DNA of 64,000 nucleotides. Source: Pseudomonas entomophila (GTDB lineage Bacteria; Pseudomonadota; Gammaproteobacteria; Pseudomonadales; Pseudomonadaceae). Position 1 is the first letter of the stretch. Each line of letters begins with the position of its first letter. Location: contig NZ_JARPQB010000058.1 in assembly GCF_029478665.1 (NCBI RefSeq), positions 57,263 to 121,262 on the forward strand. The letters are read 5' to 3'. The translations under genes and the position numbers were made by a program. Shown one piece after another: positions 42,285 to 52,105 of this stretch. Below the pieces are notes generated by a model, which saw only the letters and a program-made list of their open reading frames with translations, was not told the origin of the DNA and did not search any database.

Positions 42285-43655
42285 TCAAGCTCGCAACAGG
42301 TGTACGGCCAGCCCGGCGAGGGCGCAGGCAAGCAACACTTGAATCACGCCTCGCTTGAAGCGGAACAAGGCCACTGCCGCTGCAACTGCGATCACCGCCG
42401 AAGGCCAGTCGAATGCCCCACTGAAACCTTCCGGCCAAAGCACGTGGTAGCCGAAGAACAGGGCCAGGTTGAGGATCACCCCCACAACCGCCGCCGTGAT
42501 ACCGGTCAACGGTGCGGTGAACTTCATCTCGTTGTGCGTCGACTCCACCAACGGGCCACCGGCGAGGATGAAGAGGAACGACGGCAGGAAGGTGAACCAG
42601 GTGACCAGGCTCGCTGCGACCGCGCCGGCAAGGAACGGGTGGCCAGTGCCAAACATCGGCTGCACATACCCCCCCACGAAGCCGACGAAGGCGACCACCA
42701 TGATCAGGGGGCCTGGCGTGGTTTCCCCCAAGGCAAGGCCATCGATCATCTGGGTTGGCGTCAGCCAGCCGTAATGCCCGACCGCGCCCTGGTAGACATA
42801 GGGCAATACCGCGTAGGCACCCCCAAAGGTCAGGAGGGCGGCCTTGGTGAAGAACCAGCCCATTTGCGTCAGGGTTGCGTCCCAGCCGAATGTCAGCGTC
42901 AGCAGCCCCATGGGCAGGACCCAGAGTGCGGCACCGACCAGCAGCAGACGCAGCAGGCGCCCCCAGCTGAAACGGGCATGCGGCGGCGGTGGGGTGTCGT
43001 CATCGATCAGGGCCCGGTCAACGCTGTCCTTGATAGCCCCATGGCCGCCACCAATCGCGAACTTGCCTGGGGCAAAGCGGCCTCCTGCATAGCCAACGAT
43101 GGCGGCAGCCAACACGATCAACGGGAACGGCACGTCGAGGGCGAAGATGGCAACGAACGAGGCTGCGGCCATGGCCCATAGCACGCCGTTCTTCAGTGCT
43201 CGCGAGCCGATCCGGTGGGCCGCGTGAACGACGATCGCCGTGACTGCCGGCTTGAGGCCGTAGAAGATCCCGGCTACCACGGGCACCTCGCCGAAAGCGA
43301 CGTAGACCCAGGACAAACCGATCAGGATGAACAGTGAAGGCAGCACGAACAATGCACCGGCAATCACACCGCCCCAGGAGCGGTGCATGAGCCAGCCGAT
43401 GTAAGTGGCGAGCTGCTGGGCCTCAGGGCCAGGCAGCAACATGCAGTAGTTCAGCGCATGCAGAAAGCGTTTCTCGCTGATCCACCGCCTGCGCTCGACC
43501 AGTTCCTGGTGCATGATCGCGATCTGGCCGGCGGGCCCGCCAAAGCTGATGAACCCCAACTTGAGCCAGAACAGGAAGGCTTCGAACAAGCCGATCGGCT
43601 GCCGGGCCGCGTGCGAGGGTGGCTGTTCACTCACGGTGGAGGGGGTATCAACCAT
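42285..43655 (-). CDS. chrA: chromate efflux transporter ChrA
   Basis: The 456-residue long-chain CHR family membrane transporter has two homologous halves. The N-terminal half has FLKLGFISFGGPAGQIA-type and LNYCMLLPGPEAQQLA motifs. The C-terminal half has FFTKAALLTFGGAYAVLPYV and GLALGETTPGPLIMV motifs. About ten to twelve hydrophobic segments are visible. Such proteins pump chromate out of the cell. The ATG at 43655 has GAGGA upstream; the open frame continues into the flanking MITE-like element but that part is not protein-like. No chrB-type regulator is adjacent. The gene lies inside a cassette bounded by two inverted 160-bp elements. Confidence 0.93.
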   Translation of the reverse strand: MVDTPSTVSEQPPSHAARQPIGLFEAFLFWLKLGFISFGGPAGQIAIMHQELVERRRWISEKRFLHALNYCMLLPGPEAQQLATYIGWLMHRSWGGVIAGALFVLPSLFILIGLSWVYVAFGEVPVVAGIFYGLKPAVTAIVVHAAHRIGSRALKNGVLWAMAAASFVAIFALDVPFPLIVLAAAIVGYAGGRFAPGKFAIGGGHGAIKDSVDRALIDDDTPPPPHARFSWGRLLRLLLVGAALWVLPMGLLTLTFGWDATLTQMGWFFTKAALLTFGGAYAVLPYVYQGAVGHYGWLTPTQMIDGLALGETTPGPLIMVVAFVGFVGGYVQPMFGTGHPFLAGAVAASLVTWFTFLPSFLFILAGGPLVESTHNEMKFTAPLTGITAAVVGVILNLALFFGYHVLWPEGFSGAFDWPSAVIAVAAAVALFRFKRGVIQVLLACALAGLAVHLLRA

Positions 43656-43696
43656 CTTGGGGTTCCTCGCTTGCTCGGGATCGCGGTGCTGCACAT

Positions 43697-43856
43697 TAGG
43701 CTTTGTACGAAAAGTGTCTGCGCGACGATCATGCTGCGTTGAAAACAGGCTCGGAATGCTCATTGACAACCAGTCAAGTCGTGCGCGACTCCGACCGTTC
43801 CTCGCCTGTTTTCGCCTTGCCTGATCGCCGCTCGACGACTTTTCGTACAAACCCTA
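43697..43856 (-). mobile_element. 160-bp MITE-like element, right copy
   Basis: This inverted copy of 41825-41984 is identical except for one base in the outer terminal repeat (GTTTGTACG instead of GTTTGCACG). It probably also holds or affects the chrA promoter, since it ends 42 bp upstream of the chrA start. Confidence 0.85.
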
Positions 43857-44156
43857 GCATTTCGATGCCCACTCCATTTCAATCGGCCGTACTCGACCAT
43901 GCTCCAGCGCATTGGCCTGATAGTGCGCTGATTCTGCCGACGGCGTATCAAGACCGATTGACTTATTGTGACCAATTTCAGAAGCTCGCATTTTTGTAAC
44001 CGAAGGCTACCTACTTGGCCTGAGGCCGAAGTAACCTGACCGGGGCGCAAGAGCGCCCTTGGCTCTGGTGCCGCAGGTTTGCGGCCGGGCAATGCAGTGC
44101 ACACAGGTCGACCAGGAACGGGCGACCCGACAACAAAAACAAGAGAAGTCATCGAC
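43857..44156. other. intergenic region before the first autotransporter
   Basis: A short frame (43864-43999) reads MPTPFQSAVLDHAPAHWPDS and may be debris of a mobile element, but I cannot assign it. The right part is the leader of the autotransporter gene, with short GC-rich inverted repeats (GGCCTGAGGCC near 44020). Confidence 0.4.
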
Positions 44157-47156
44157 ATGGATGTGAGATGTGATCAGCTCAAGACGCTGACGGGCGCCCT
44201 GTGCCTGGCGTTCGCCACCGGGCTGCCGCTATCGGCAGCAGCTACCTATCAAGAAACCGGCCGCCTGGGTGACCCCGCCAGCTGGCGTTCGGCCGAGTAC
44301 CAGCAGGACTGGGGCCTGGAACGCATGCAGGCGAGCCAGGCCTACGCCGCCGGAATCACCGGCGCCGGGGTCCGTATCGGTGCCCTGGACTCGGGGTTCG
44401 ATGCCGCCCATCCCGAGGCCAGCCCCGGACGTTTTCACGCGGTGACCGCCACCGGCCAATACCTGGACGGTACCCCGTTCAGTGTGTCCGGGGTGCTCAA
44501 TGGCGCCAACGACAACCATGGCACCCATGTCACCGGCACTATGGGCGCGGCCCGTGATGGCCTTGGCATGCATGGCGTGGCCTTCAATGCCCAGGTCTAC
44601 GTGGGCAACACCAACAAGAACGACAGTTTCCTGTTCGGCCCTGGCCCCGACCCGAAGTATTTCAAGGCGGTCTACGATGCCCTGGTGGATGCCGGGGCGC
44701 GGGCGATCAACAACAGTTGGGGCAGCCAGCCCAAGGATGTCAACTACAACACCTTGGGCGGCCTGCGCGCGGCCTATGCCCAGCATTTCCAGCAGGACAC
44801 CTGGCTCGACGCTGCCGGCGACGTGGCGCGCCGTGGCGTGATCAACGTGTTCAGCGCCGGCAACAGCGGTTATGCCAATGCCAGCGTGCGCTCGGCGCTG
44901 CCGTACTTCCAGCCGGAGCTGGAAGGCCACTGGCTGGCAGTGTCGGGCCTGGACAAGAACAACCAGCAGAAATACAACCAGTGCGGCATCGCCAAGTACT
45001 GGTGCCTGGCGACCCCGGGTGCGGCGATCACCAGTACCATTTCCGGTGGCGGCTACGCCACCTACAACGGCACCTCGATGGCCGCGCCCCATGCCACCGG
45101 GGCCTTGGCCCTGGTCATGGAACGCTACCCCTACCTGAACAACCAGCAGGCCCTGCAAGTGCTGCTGACCACCTCGCGCCAGCTCGATGGCTCGCCAACC
45201 CAAGGACCCAGCGACCGGGTGGGTTGGGGCGTCCCGGACCTGGGCCGGGCGTTGCACGGCCCCGGGCAGTTGCTGGGTGAGTTCGATGTCAACCTGGGGC
45301 GCGGGCAGGGCGATAGCTGGAGCAACGGCATTTCCGACCAGGCCCTGGTGCAGCGTCAGGCCGAGGACGCCGCGGAACGCCAAGCCTGGCAGCAGACCCT
45401 CAAGGATCGTGGCTGGGAGCATGGCCTGGCGGCAGGCGCCAGCCAGCAGGATCGCAGCGACTATGCCGTGGGCATGGCCCGCGACGCGGCTGCCGCGCAG
45501 CGGGTCTACCAGGGTAGCCTGGTCAAGTCCGGGGCCGGCTGGCTCGAGCTCACGGGGGACAGCAGCTACCGCGGCCCGACCCGGGTCGATGGCGGGTTGC
45601 TGGTGGTCAACGGCAGCCTGCAATCGGCGGTGACGGTCAACGCTGGCGCTACCCTGGGCGGCAACGGACGCATCGGTGCCCTGACCGCCAGCGCCGGGGG
45701 CGTGGTGGCCCCGGGTAACTCCATCGGTACCTTGAATGTCGCCGGCAACCTGGACTTGCAGCCGGGCTCGACCTATCGGGTGGAGCTGTCGCCTACGGCC
45801 AGCGACCGGCTCGTCGTGGGCGGCCAGGCCAGTGTCGGCGGCGCCAACCTTAGCCTGGAGCCCCAGGCTCGGCCGAACCTGCTGGCCGGTGGCCCGGTAG
45901 CCAGCCTGGTAGGGCGCCAGTTCGACATCCTCCAGGCAGCGGGTGGCGTCAACGGGCGCTTCGCCCAGGTCCAACCCGCTTACCTGTTCCTGGGGACCGT
46001 ACTCGATTATTCGGCCAACGCCGTCCAGCTGGACATAACGCGCAGTGGCACGACATTCGACGATGTCGGTGTCACGGCCAACCAGCGCGCCAGCGGCGGC
46101 GCCGTGGAGCGGCTGGGGCCGGGCAATCCCGTGTATGAGAGCCTGCTGCTCTCGACCTCGGTGGACCAGGCCCGAGACGGCTTGCGGCAACTGGCCGGGG
46201 AAATCTACCCGGCGCTGGATTCGATGCTGCTCAGCCAGGGTTCGGTCTTGCGCGATGCCTTGGGCGAACGTGTGCAAGGTTCTGAACTGAATGCCAATGC
46301 GTCCGCAACAACCGCAAGCGCGCCTGGTTCGACCCAGCTCTGGCTCAAGGGCCTGGGCAGTTGGGGGCGCATCGAGGGCGTGCAGGGCACCGAGTCCTAT
46401 ACCAGCTCCCTGGGCGGCATGCTGCTGGGCCTGGATCGTGATTTCGACGAGCAGACCCGGGCCGGCCTGGCCGCGGGCTACAGCGACAGCTCCCTGGGCA
46501 TGGGCGGCAGCCACTCCCGGGCCACGGTCGACAGCTACCACCTGGGCGCCTATGCCCGTCACGACCTGGACCAGCTGCGCTTGAGCCTGGGCGCCAGCTA
46601 CAGCTGGCACCGTGCCGAGGTCCGGCGCGACCTGGCGTATGGCGAAGTGTCCGGCCGCCAGCGTGCGCGGGTCGATGCCCGCAGTCAGCAGCTGTTCGCC
46701 GAGGCAGCCTATCGCCTGCCGTTGTCGGCGGTGCAGTTGGAGCCCTTCGCCAACCTGACCTACCAGCATCTGGATCGCGACGGCTTCCATGAGAAGGGTG
46801 ACGCCGCGGCGCTGCATGCCGGTGACGAGCAGCGTGATGCCTGGCTCAGCACCTTGGGCCTGCGTGGGCGCCAGCAATGGCAAATGGGCCCGCAGCAGGA
46901 CCTGCAACTGGCGGCAAGCCTGGGCTGGCAGCACCGCCTGAGCGGCACCCAGGACCGCGAGCACCTGGCCTTTGCCGGCAGCGACCAAGCGTTCCGGGCG
47001 GAGACTGCGCCAGCCTTGCGCGATGCCGCGCTGGTGGGGCTCCAGGCCCGGGTGGGGCTGACCCGCGACCTGGACCTGAGCCTGGACTACCAAGGGCGCC
47101 TGGCCAGTCGCGAGCAACAGCATGGCGCGGGGCTCAACCTGCAATGGCGTTTCTGA
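44157..47156 (+). CDS. subtilisin-like serine protease autotransporter 1
   Basis: The 999-residue type V secreted protease has a signal peptide (LKTLTGALCLAFATGLPLSAAA). The S8 peptidase domain has a catalytic triad Asp78 (GALDSG), His121 (NHGTHVTG) and Ser307 (NGTSMAAPHATG). A beta-helix segment with an autotransporter-associated repeat follows (SGAGWLELTGDSSYRGPTRV), then a C-terminal barrel of about 270 residues ending GLNLQWRF with the terminal aromatic. It should be exposed or released at the cell surface. Similar Pseudomonas proteins are called EprS, PspA or PspB. A paralogue follows 100 bp downstream. Confidence 0.93.
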   Translation: MDVRCDQLKTLTGALCLAFATGLPLSAAATYQETGRLGDPASWRSAEYQQDWGLERMQASQAYAAGITGAGVRIGALDSGFDAAHPEASPGRFHAVTATGQYLDGTPFSVSGVLNGANDNHGTHVTGTMGAARDGLGMHGVAFNAQVYVGNTNKNDSFLFGPGPDPKYFKAVYDALVDAGARAINNSWGSQPKDVNYNTLGGLRAAYAQHFQQDTWLDAAGDVARRGVINVFSAGNSGYANASVRSALPYFQPELEGHWLAVSGLDKNNQQKYNQCGIAKYWCLATPGAAITSTISGGGYATYNGTSMAAPHATGALALVMERYPYLNNQQALQVLLTTSRQLDGSPTQGPSDRVGWGVPDLGRALHGPGQLLGEFDVNLGRGQGDSWSNGISDQALVQRQAEDAAERQAWQQTLKDRGWEHGLAAGASQQDRSDYAVGMARDAAAAQRVYQGSLVKSGAGWLELTGDSSYRGPTRVDGGLLVVNGSLQSAVTVNAGATLGGNGRIGALTASAGGVVAPGNSIGTLNVAGNLDLQPGSTYRVELSPTASDRLVVGGQASVGGANLSLEPQARPNLLAGGPVASLVGRQFDILQAAGGVNGRFAQVQPAYLFLGTVLDYSANAVQLDITRSGTTFDDVGVTANQRASGGAVERLGPGNPVYESLLLSTSVDQARDGLRQLAGEIYPALDSMLLSQGSVLRDALGERVQGSELNANASATTASAPGSTQLWLKGLGSWGRIEGVQGTESYTSSLGGMLLGLDRDFDEQTRAGLAAGYSDSSLGMGGSHSRATVDSYHLGAYARHDLDQLRLSLGASYSWHRAEVRRDLAYGEVSGRQRARVDARSQQLFAEAAYRLPLSAVQLEPFANLTYQHLDRDGFHEKGDAAALHAGDEQRDAWLSTLGLRGRQQWQMGPQQDLQLAASLGWQHRLSGTQDREHLAFAGSDQAFRAETAPALRDAALVGLQARVGLTRDLDLSLDYQGRLASREQQHGAGLNLQWRF

Positions 47157-47256
47157 AGCGCCATGGCACAGGTGGGCCTGAGGCTCGCCGGCCAGGCGTT
47201 GCATCACGGAGTTTTACCAACGCGGTTTTTCATCAATGCAACTAAGGAAGGTCGTA

Positions 47257-50200
47257 GTGAAGCAAGTCAGAAAGGATGACAGCGCGTTCGCGCAGGGCTG
47301 GGCCCTGGCCCCGCTGGGGCGGGCATTGGTGGGCTGGGTGGCGCTGATGGGCACGGCCCACGCCGCACCCTACGTGGAGACTGGTCGCCTCGGCGACGCC
47401 GGCAGCTGGCGCAGCGACGAATTCAAGGCCGACTGGGGGCTGGGGGCGATTCACGCCGACAGCGCCTACGCCGCCGGCTACAGCGGCAAGGGGGTGAAAC
47501 TGGGGATCTTCGACCAGCCGGTCTACGCCCCGCACCCTGAGTTCGCCGGCAAGGACAAGATCGTGACCCTGGTCACCAGCGGTATCCGCCAGTACACCGA
47601 CCCCTACATCCCGGTGAAGGCCGGCGATGCTTTCCGCTACGACGGCAGCCCGTCGGTGGGCTCGGATGGCAAGCTCGGCTCCCATGGCACCCACGTCGGC
47701 GGGATTGCCGCCGGTAACCGTGACGGCGTATCGATGCACGGCGTGGCCTACGCCGCGCAGATCATCAGCGCCGACAACGGCGACCCCGGCCCCGAGGACG
47801 GTATCGTCCTGGGCAACGATGGCGCAGTGTACAAGGCCGGCTGGGACAGCCTGGTGACCAGCGGCGCGCGGATCATCAACAACAGCTGGGGCATCGGCAT
47901 CACCGATCGCTTCGCCAAGGGTGGCCGCAACCCGGATTTCCCGCATTTCACCGTGGACGATGCCCGCGCGCAGTTCGCGCAGATCCAGCCACTGCTGGGC
48001 ACCCTGCCCGGTGGCGCCTATGACGGGGCCATCGCCGCCGCTCGCAGTGGGGTCCTGACGATCTTCGCCGCCGGTAACGACTACAACCTGAACAACCCCG
48101 ACGCGATTGCTGGCCTGGGCTATTTCGTCCCGGACATCGCCCCGAACTGGATGACCGTGGCGGCGTTGCAGCAGAACCCCGACACCAGCAGCGCCAACCC
48201 GTACCTGGCCAGCACGTTCTCTTCCCGTTGCGGCTATACCGCAAGCTTCTGCGTATCGGCCCCCGGCACCCGGATCTACAGCGCGGTGATTGGGGGTGCC
48301 AGCCTGGCCGACCTGACCCAGGGCTACGCCAACAAGAACGGTACCTCCATGGCCGCGCCCCACGCCGCCGGCGCGGCGGCGGTGCTGATGGAGCGCTTCC
48401 CCTACATGAGCGGCGCACAGATCGCCAGCGTGCTGCGCACCACCGCCACCGACATGGGCGCGCCCGGCATCGATGCCTTGTACGGCTGGGGCATGATCAA
48501 CCTGGACAAAGGGATCCGTGGCCCGGGCATGCTGGTCACCGAACAGGACATTCCCGAGGAGTTCCGCATCGCCGGTGGCTACGGTCCGAGTCAGTTCGTG
48601 GTCGACCTGCCGGGCATCGGTGCCGTGGTGGATGCCGGCAAACCGACCCAGCGGCTCTGCAACGGCCTGGGTTGCGGGCTGGACCTGTGGAGCAACGACA
48701 TCTCTGGCCATGGCGGCCTGACCAAGCAGGGCATCGGTACCCTGGTGCTCAGCGGCAACAACACCTACTCCGGCCCGACCCTGGTCAACCAGGGACGCCT
48801 GGCGGTCAATGGTTCGCTGCAGTCGACGGTGGCGGTCAATGCCGGCGGCGTACTGGGCGGCAATGGCCGGATCGGCGCGCTGGTGGTCAACCCCGGCGGC
48901 GTGGTGGCGCCAGGCAACTCCATCGGCACCTTGCAGGTGAGTTCCGACGTGACCTTCCAGCCAGGCTCGACCTATGCCGTGGAGGTCGATACCACGGGCA
49001 GCGACCGCCTGGTCAGCGCTGGCAAGGTGTCCCTGGGCGGGGCGAACCTGGCCCTGGACCTGCAGAACCCCGGGGTTTCGCTGCAGTCCCAGCAGGCGCC
49101 GAGCCTGGTGGGGCGTCAGTTCGACATCCTGGATGCCGCGGGCGGCGTGCAGGGCAGTTTCGCCAATGTGCAGTCCAACTTGCTGTTCCTCGGTGGCGGC
49201 TTGGCCTATGGCGGCAACGGGGTGCAGTTGGCGGTGCAACGCAGCGCCAGCTTCGCCAGTGTCGGCTTGACCGCCAACCAGCGTGCGGTGGCCGCGGCCG
49301 CCGATCGACTCGGCGCGGGCAACCCGGTCTACGAGAGCCTGCTGTTGTCGACCGATGCCGCCAGCGCGCGGCAGGCGTTCGATCAATTGTCCGGGGAAAT
49401 CCACCCGGCGGTGGGCAACCTGCTGCTCAACGACAGCCGCCAGCTGCGCGACGCCATGGGTGAGCGTACCCGTCTCGCCGCGCCGACCGTGGATGGCCAG
49501 GGCAACGGCCTGTGGGTCAAGGCCCTGGGGGCCTGGGGCAAGGCCGACGGTGATTCCGGTCGGGCGCGCTACAGCACCTCCATTGGCGGCCTGCTGCTGG
49601 GGGCCGACGGGCAGGTGAGCGAGGACACCCGCATCGGCGTCTTCACCGGCTACAGCGATAGCTCGCTGAGCATGGGCGATGGTCGTCATTCCTCGGCCAG
49701 TGTCGATAGCTACCACCTGGGGGCCTATGCCGGCAAGGAACTGGAGCAGGTGCGCCTGAGCCTGGGCGGCAGCCACAGCTGGCACCGCATCGACACCAAG
49801 CGCGAGCTGCAGTACAACGAGGTCAGCGATCGCCTGAAGAGCAAGCGCGATGCCCAGAGCACCCAGGTGTTCGGCGAAGCCGCCTGGAAGGTCGCCGTGC
49901 CGGGCATGGCGCTGGAACCGTTCGCCAACCTGGCCTATGTGCATATCGACAGCGACAGCTTCAAGGAACATGGCGGCGCTGCCGCGCTCAAGGGCGGGCA
50001 GGATAACCGCGATGCCTGGCTGTCGACCCTGGGCATGCGTGCCGGCAAGCAACTGCAACTGTCCGGCGGCCAGGCGGTGGAGCTTTCCGCCACCCTGGGC
50101 TGGCAGCACAACCTGAGCTCCACGGGGTCTGACCAGCACCTGGCCTTCGCAGGCCAAGGCGATACCTACAAGGTGCAGGCGCTGTCCCTGGATCGTGATG

Positions 50201-50331
50201 CGGCGGTGGTCGGCTTGCGGGCGGGGGTCGCCCTGGGCCATCAGGCCCGGGTCAACCTGGACTACAACGGGCTGCTGGGTAGCCGCGACAACAGCCACGG
50301 GGTCGGCCTGACCTTGGATTGGGCGTTCTAA
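47257..50331 (+). CDS. subtilisin-like serine protease autotransporter 2
   Basis: The 1024-residue paralogue of the upstream gene has the same order: signal peptide ending MGTAHAAPYVETGRLGD, S8 domain with Asp86 (GIFDQPV, where the usual DSG is DQP), His143 (SHGTHVGG) and Ser364 (NGTSMAAPHAAG), repeat segment (NNTYSGPTLVNQGRLAVNGS) and barrel ending GLTLDWAF. The GTG at 47257 is chosen because AAGGAAGG lies 5 bp before it; an ATG 21 bp upstream is also in frame. The altered Asp neighbourhood could change specificity, but the triad is intact. Confidence 0.93.
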   Translation: MKQVRKDDSAFAQGWALAPLGRALVGWVALMGTAHAAPYVETGRLGDAGSWRSDEFKADWGLGAIHADSAYAAGYSGKGVKLGIFDQPVYAPHPEFAGKDKIVTLVTSGIRQYTDPYIPVKAGDAFRYDGSPSVGSDGKLGSHGTHVGGIAAGNRDGVSMHGVAYAAQIISADNGDPGPEDGIVLGNDGAVYKAGWDSLVTSGARIINNSWGIGITDRFAKGGRNPDFPHFTVDDARAQFAQIQPLLGTLPGGAYDGAIAAARSGVLTIFAAGNDYNLNNPDAIAGLGYFVPDIAPNWMTVAALQQNPDTSSANPYLASTFSSRCGYTASFCVSAPGTRIYSAVIGGASLADLTQGYANKNGTSMAAPHAAGAAAVLMERFPYMSGAQIASVLRTTATDMGAPGIDALYGWGMINLDKGIRGPGMLVTEQDIPEEFRIAGGYGPSQFVVDLPGIGAVVDAGKPTQRLCNGLGCGLDLWSNDISGHGGLTKQGIGTLVLSGNNTYSGPTLVNQGRLAVNGSLQSTVAVNAGGVLGGNGRIGALVVNPGGVVAPGNSIGTLQVSSDVTFQPGSTYAVEVDTTGSDRLVSAGKVSLGGANLALDLQNPGVSLQSQQAPSLVGRQFDILDAAGGVQGSFANVQSNLLFLGGGLAYGGNGVQLAVQRSASFASVGLTANQRAVAAAADRLGAGNPVYESLLLSTDAASARQAFDQLSGEIHPAVGNLLLNDSRQLRDAMGERTRLAAPTVDGQGNGLWVKALGAWGKADGDSGRARYSTSIGGLLLGADGQVSEDTRIGVFTGYSDSSLSMGDGRHSSASVDSYHLGAYAGKELEQVRLSLGGSHSWHRIDTKRELQYNEVSDRLKSKRDAQSTQVFGEAAWKVAVPGMALEPFANLAYVHIDSDSFKEHGGAAALKGGQDNRDAWLSTLGMRAGKQLQLSGGQAVELSATLGWQHNLSSTGSDQHLAFAGQGDTYKVQALSLDRDAAVVGLRAGVALGHQARVNLDYNGLLGSRDNSHGVGLTLDWAF

Positions 50332-50445
50332 GGCCCCGGCAACGTTGCACCTGCCCGCGGGCCTGACAACGGGTTCGTGGGCGCGGTCAAGTCGATGGGG
50401 TGCGATCAGCTCAATGAGAGAGCACCCCATCGGTTCTACAGGCGC

Positions 50446-51843
50446 TCAGCGTGCCTCAGGCACGATGATGTGCGACGGCGCCTCGCCGGCGCGACGCCGG
50501 GCCACGCAGTAGTAGAGCACGCTCGGCACCACCAGCCCGATCAGCCACGACACATCCACGCCACCCAGGTGCGCGACCATGGGCCCGGTGTACAGCTTGG
50601 TGTCGATAAAGGGCATCTGCACCAGCACGCCAAAGGTGTAAACACTGATACCCGGCCAGTTCCAGCGCCCGTAGCGGCCGTTGGGGTCGGCCAGCGCCGG
50701 AATGTCGTAGCGCTCTTTGGTGATGAAGTAGTAATCCACCAGGTTGACCGCGCTCCAGGGCACGAAGAAGGTCAGCAGGAACAGGATGAACGACTTGAAC
50801 GCACTGAGGAACGAATGCTGGCCGAGCAGGGCGACCAGGGTGGCCGCGCCGACGATCGCCAGCACGAACACCAGGCGCTGCAGGCGGCTGATCTGCAGGT
50901 GGCCACGGAAACCGCTGATGATCGTGGCGATGCACATGAAGCTGCCGTAGCTGTTGAGGGTGGAGATGGTCACCTTGCCGAAGGCAATGCAGAAATACAG
51001 CAGCGCCGCGGTGGTGCCGGCACCGCCCAGGCCGACGATATAGGCCACTTCGCGCCCTGAGAACTGGCCGCCGGCAATGGCGGCGGCGAACACCCCGAGG
51101 ATCATCGAGGCCTGGGCGCCGATCACCGAGCCCAGGCCGGCGGCGAGGAAGGTCTTCACCGGCGACGTGCCGCTGGGCAGGTACCGCGAGTAGTCGGCCA
51201 CGTAGGGGCCGAAGGCGATCTGCCAGGACGCCGCCAGCGACACCGCGAGCAGGAAGCTGCCCCAGCTGAAATGGCGGTTGTCGAGCAACTGGCCGATGTC
51301 GGCGAGCATCAGGATGCGGCTGAACAGGTAGATGAAGGCGATGATCCCCAGCACGCTGGCCAGGCGCCCGATCCAGTGGATCACCCGGTAGCCGGCCAAC
51401 GTGGCCAGCACGATCACCCCGGCGAAGATCAGGATGCCGGTGCTGTCGCTGACACTGAGCAACTGGCCGATGGCCTGGCCGGAAAGCACCGTGCCGGTGG
51501 CGGTGAAGCCCAGGTACATCAGGCACACCAGGGCCATGGGAATGGCCGCGCCATAAACACCGAACTGCACCCGGCTGGAAATCATCTGCGGCAGCCCCAG
51601 GCGCGGCCCCTGGGCGGCGTGCAGGGCCATCACCGTGCCGCCGGCCAGTTGCCCGATCAGCAGGCCGATCAGCGACCAGAACACATCGCCGCCCAATACC
51701 ACGGCCAGGGCGCCGGTGACGATCGCGGTGATCTGCAGGTTGGCTCCCAGCCACAAGGTGAATTGGCTGTACACCCGTCCATGGCGTTCAGACTCGGGGA
51801 TGTAGTCGATCGAGCGCCGCTCGATTACAGGTTTGCTGGACAT
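50446..51843 (-). CDS. NCS1-family cytosine/purine permease
   Basis: The 465-residue inner-membrane transporter has about twelve hydrophobic segments, and the family-typical start (IDYIPESERHGRVYSQFTLWLGANLQ) and later FGPYVADYSRYLP motif. The family imports nucleobases, hydantoins or vitamins such as thiamine; the substrate here is unknown. The ATG at 51843 gives the expected cytoplasmic N terminus. The genes on both sides are unrelated. Confidence 0.9.
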   Translation of the reverse strand: MSSKPVIERRSIDYIPESERHGRVYSQFTLWLGANLQITAIVTGALAVVLGGDVFWSLIGLLIGQLAGGTVMALHAAQGPRLGLPQMISSRVQFGVYGAAIPMALVCLMYLGFTATGTVLSGQAIGQLLSVSDSTGILIFAGVIVLATLAGYRVIHWIGRLASVLGIIAFIYLFSRILMLADIGQLLDNRHFSWGSFLLAVSLAASWQIAFGPYVADYSRYLPSGTSPVKTFLAAGLGSVIGAQASMILGVFAAAIAGGQFSGREVAYIVGLGGAGTTAALLYFCIAFGKVTISTLNSYGSFMCIATIISGFRGHLQISRLQRLVFVLAIVGAATLVALLGQHSFLSAFKSFILFLLTFFVPWSAVNLVDYYFITKERYDIPALADPNGRYGRWNWPGISVYTFGVLVQMPFIDTKLYTGPMVAHLGGVDVSWLIGLVVPSVLYYCVARRRAGEAPSHIIVPEAR

Positions 51844-52105
51844 CGGGGGAGGGCTCCGCTTCGTTGTTTTTGTGAGGGGCGGCGGCCATCGGCGCAACGC
51901 GGGGCGGATGACCGAGGCTTGATATGAGCATGTATATACAAGTCTGGTCAAGTGAAGGATCACGCGATTTTCAGCCCCATTGTCGGGGCCATCACAGCCC
52001 ACTGTTGCGCAAGGCTGAAGGCCAACTGTGCTGGTCCGTGGCAGGCGAATGACCTTATGCTGTAACGAAATATTTCTATAACAGCCGGAAGAAGGAATGC
52101 GTGCA

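Noticed and set aside
43656..43850. N-terminal extension of ChrA into the right MITE-like element
   Set aside because: The open frame continues but the translated part is the MITE itself, and a good ribosome-binding site precedes the ATG at 43655.
44229..50430. Two open frames of about 1000 codons opposite the autotransporter genes
   Set aside because: Antisense shadows with low-complexity composition; the sense frames show clear protease and barrel domains.
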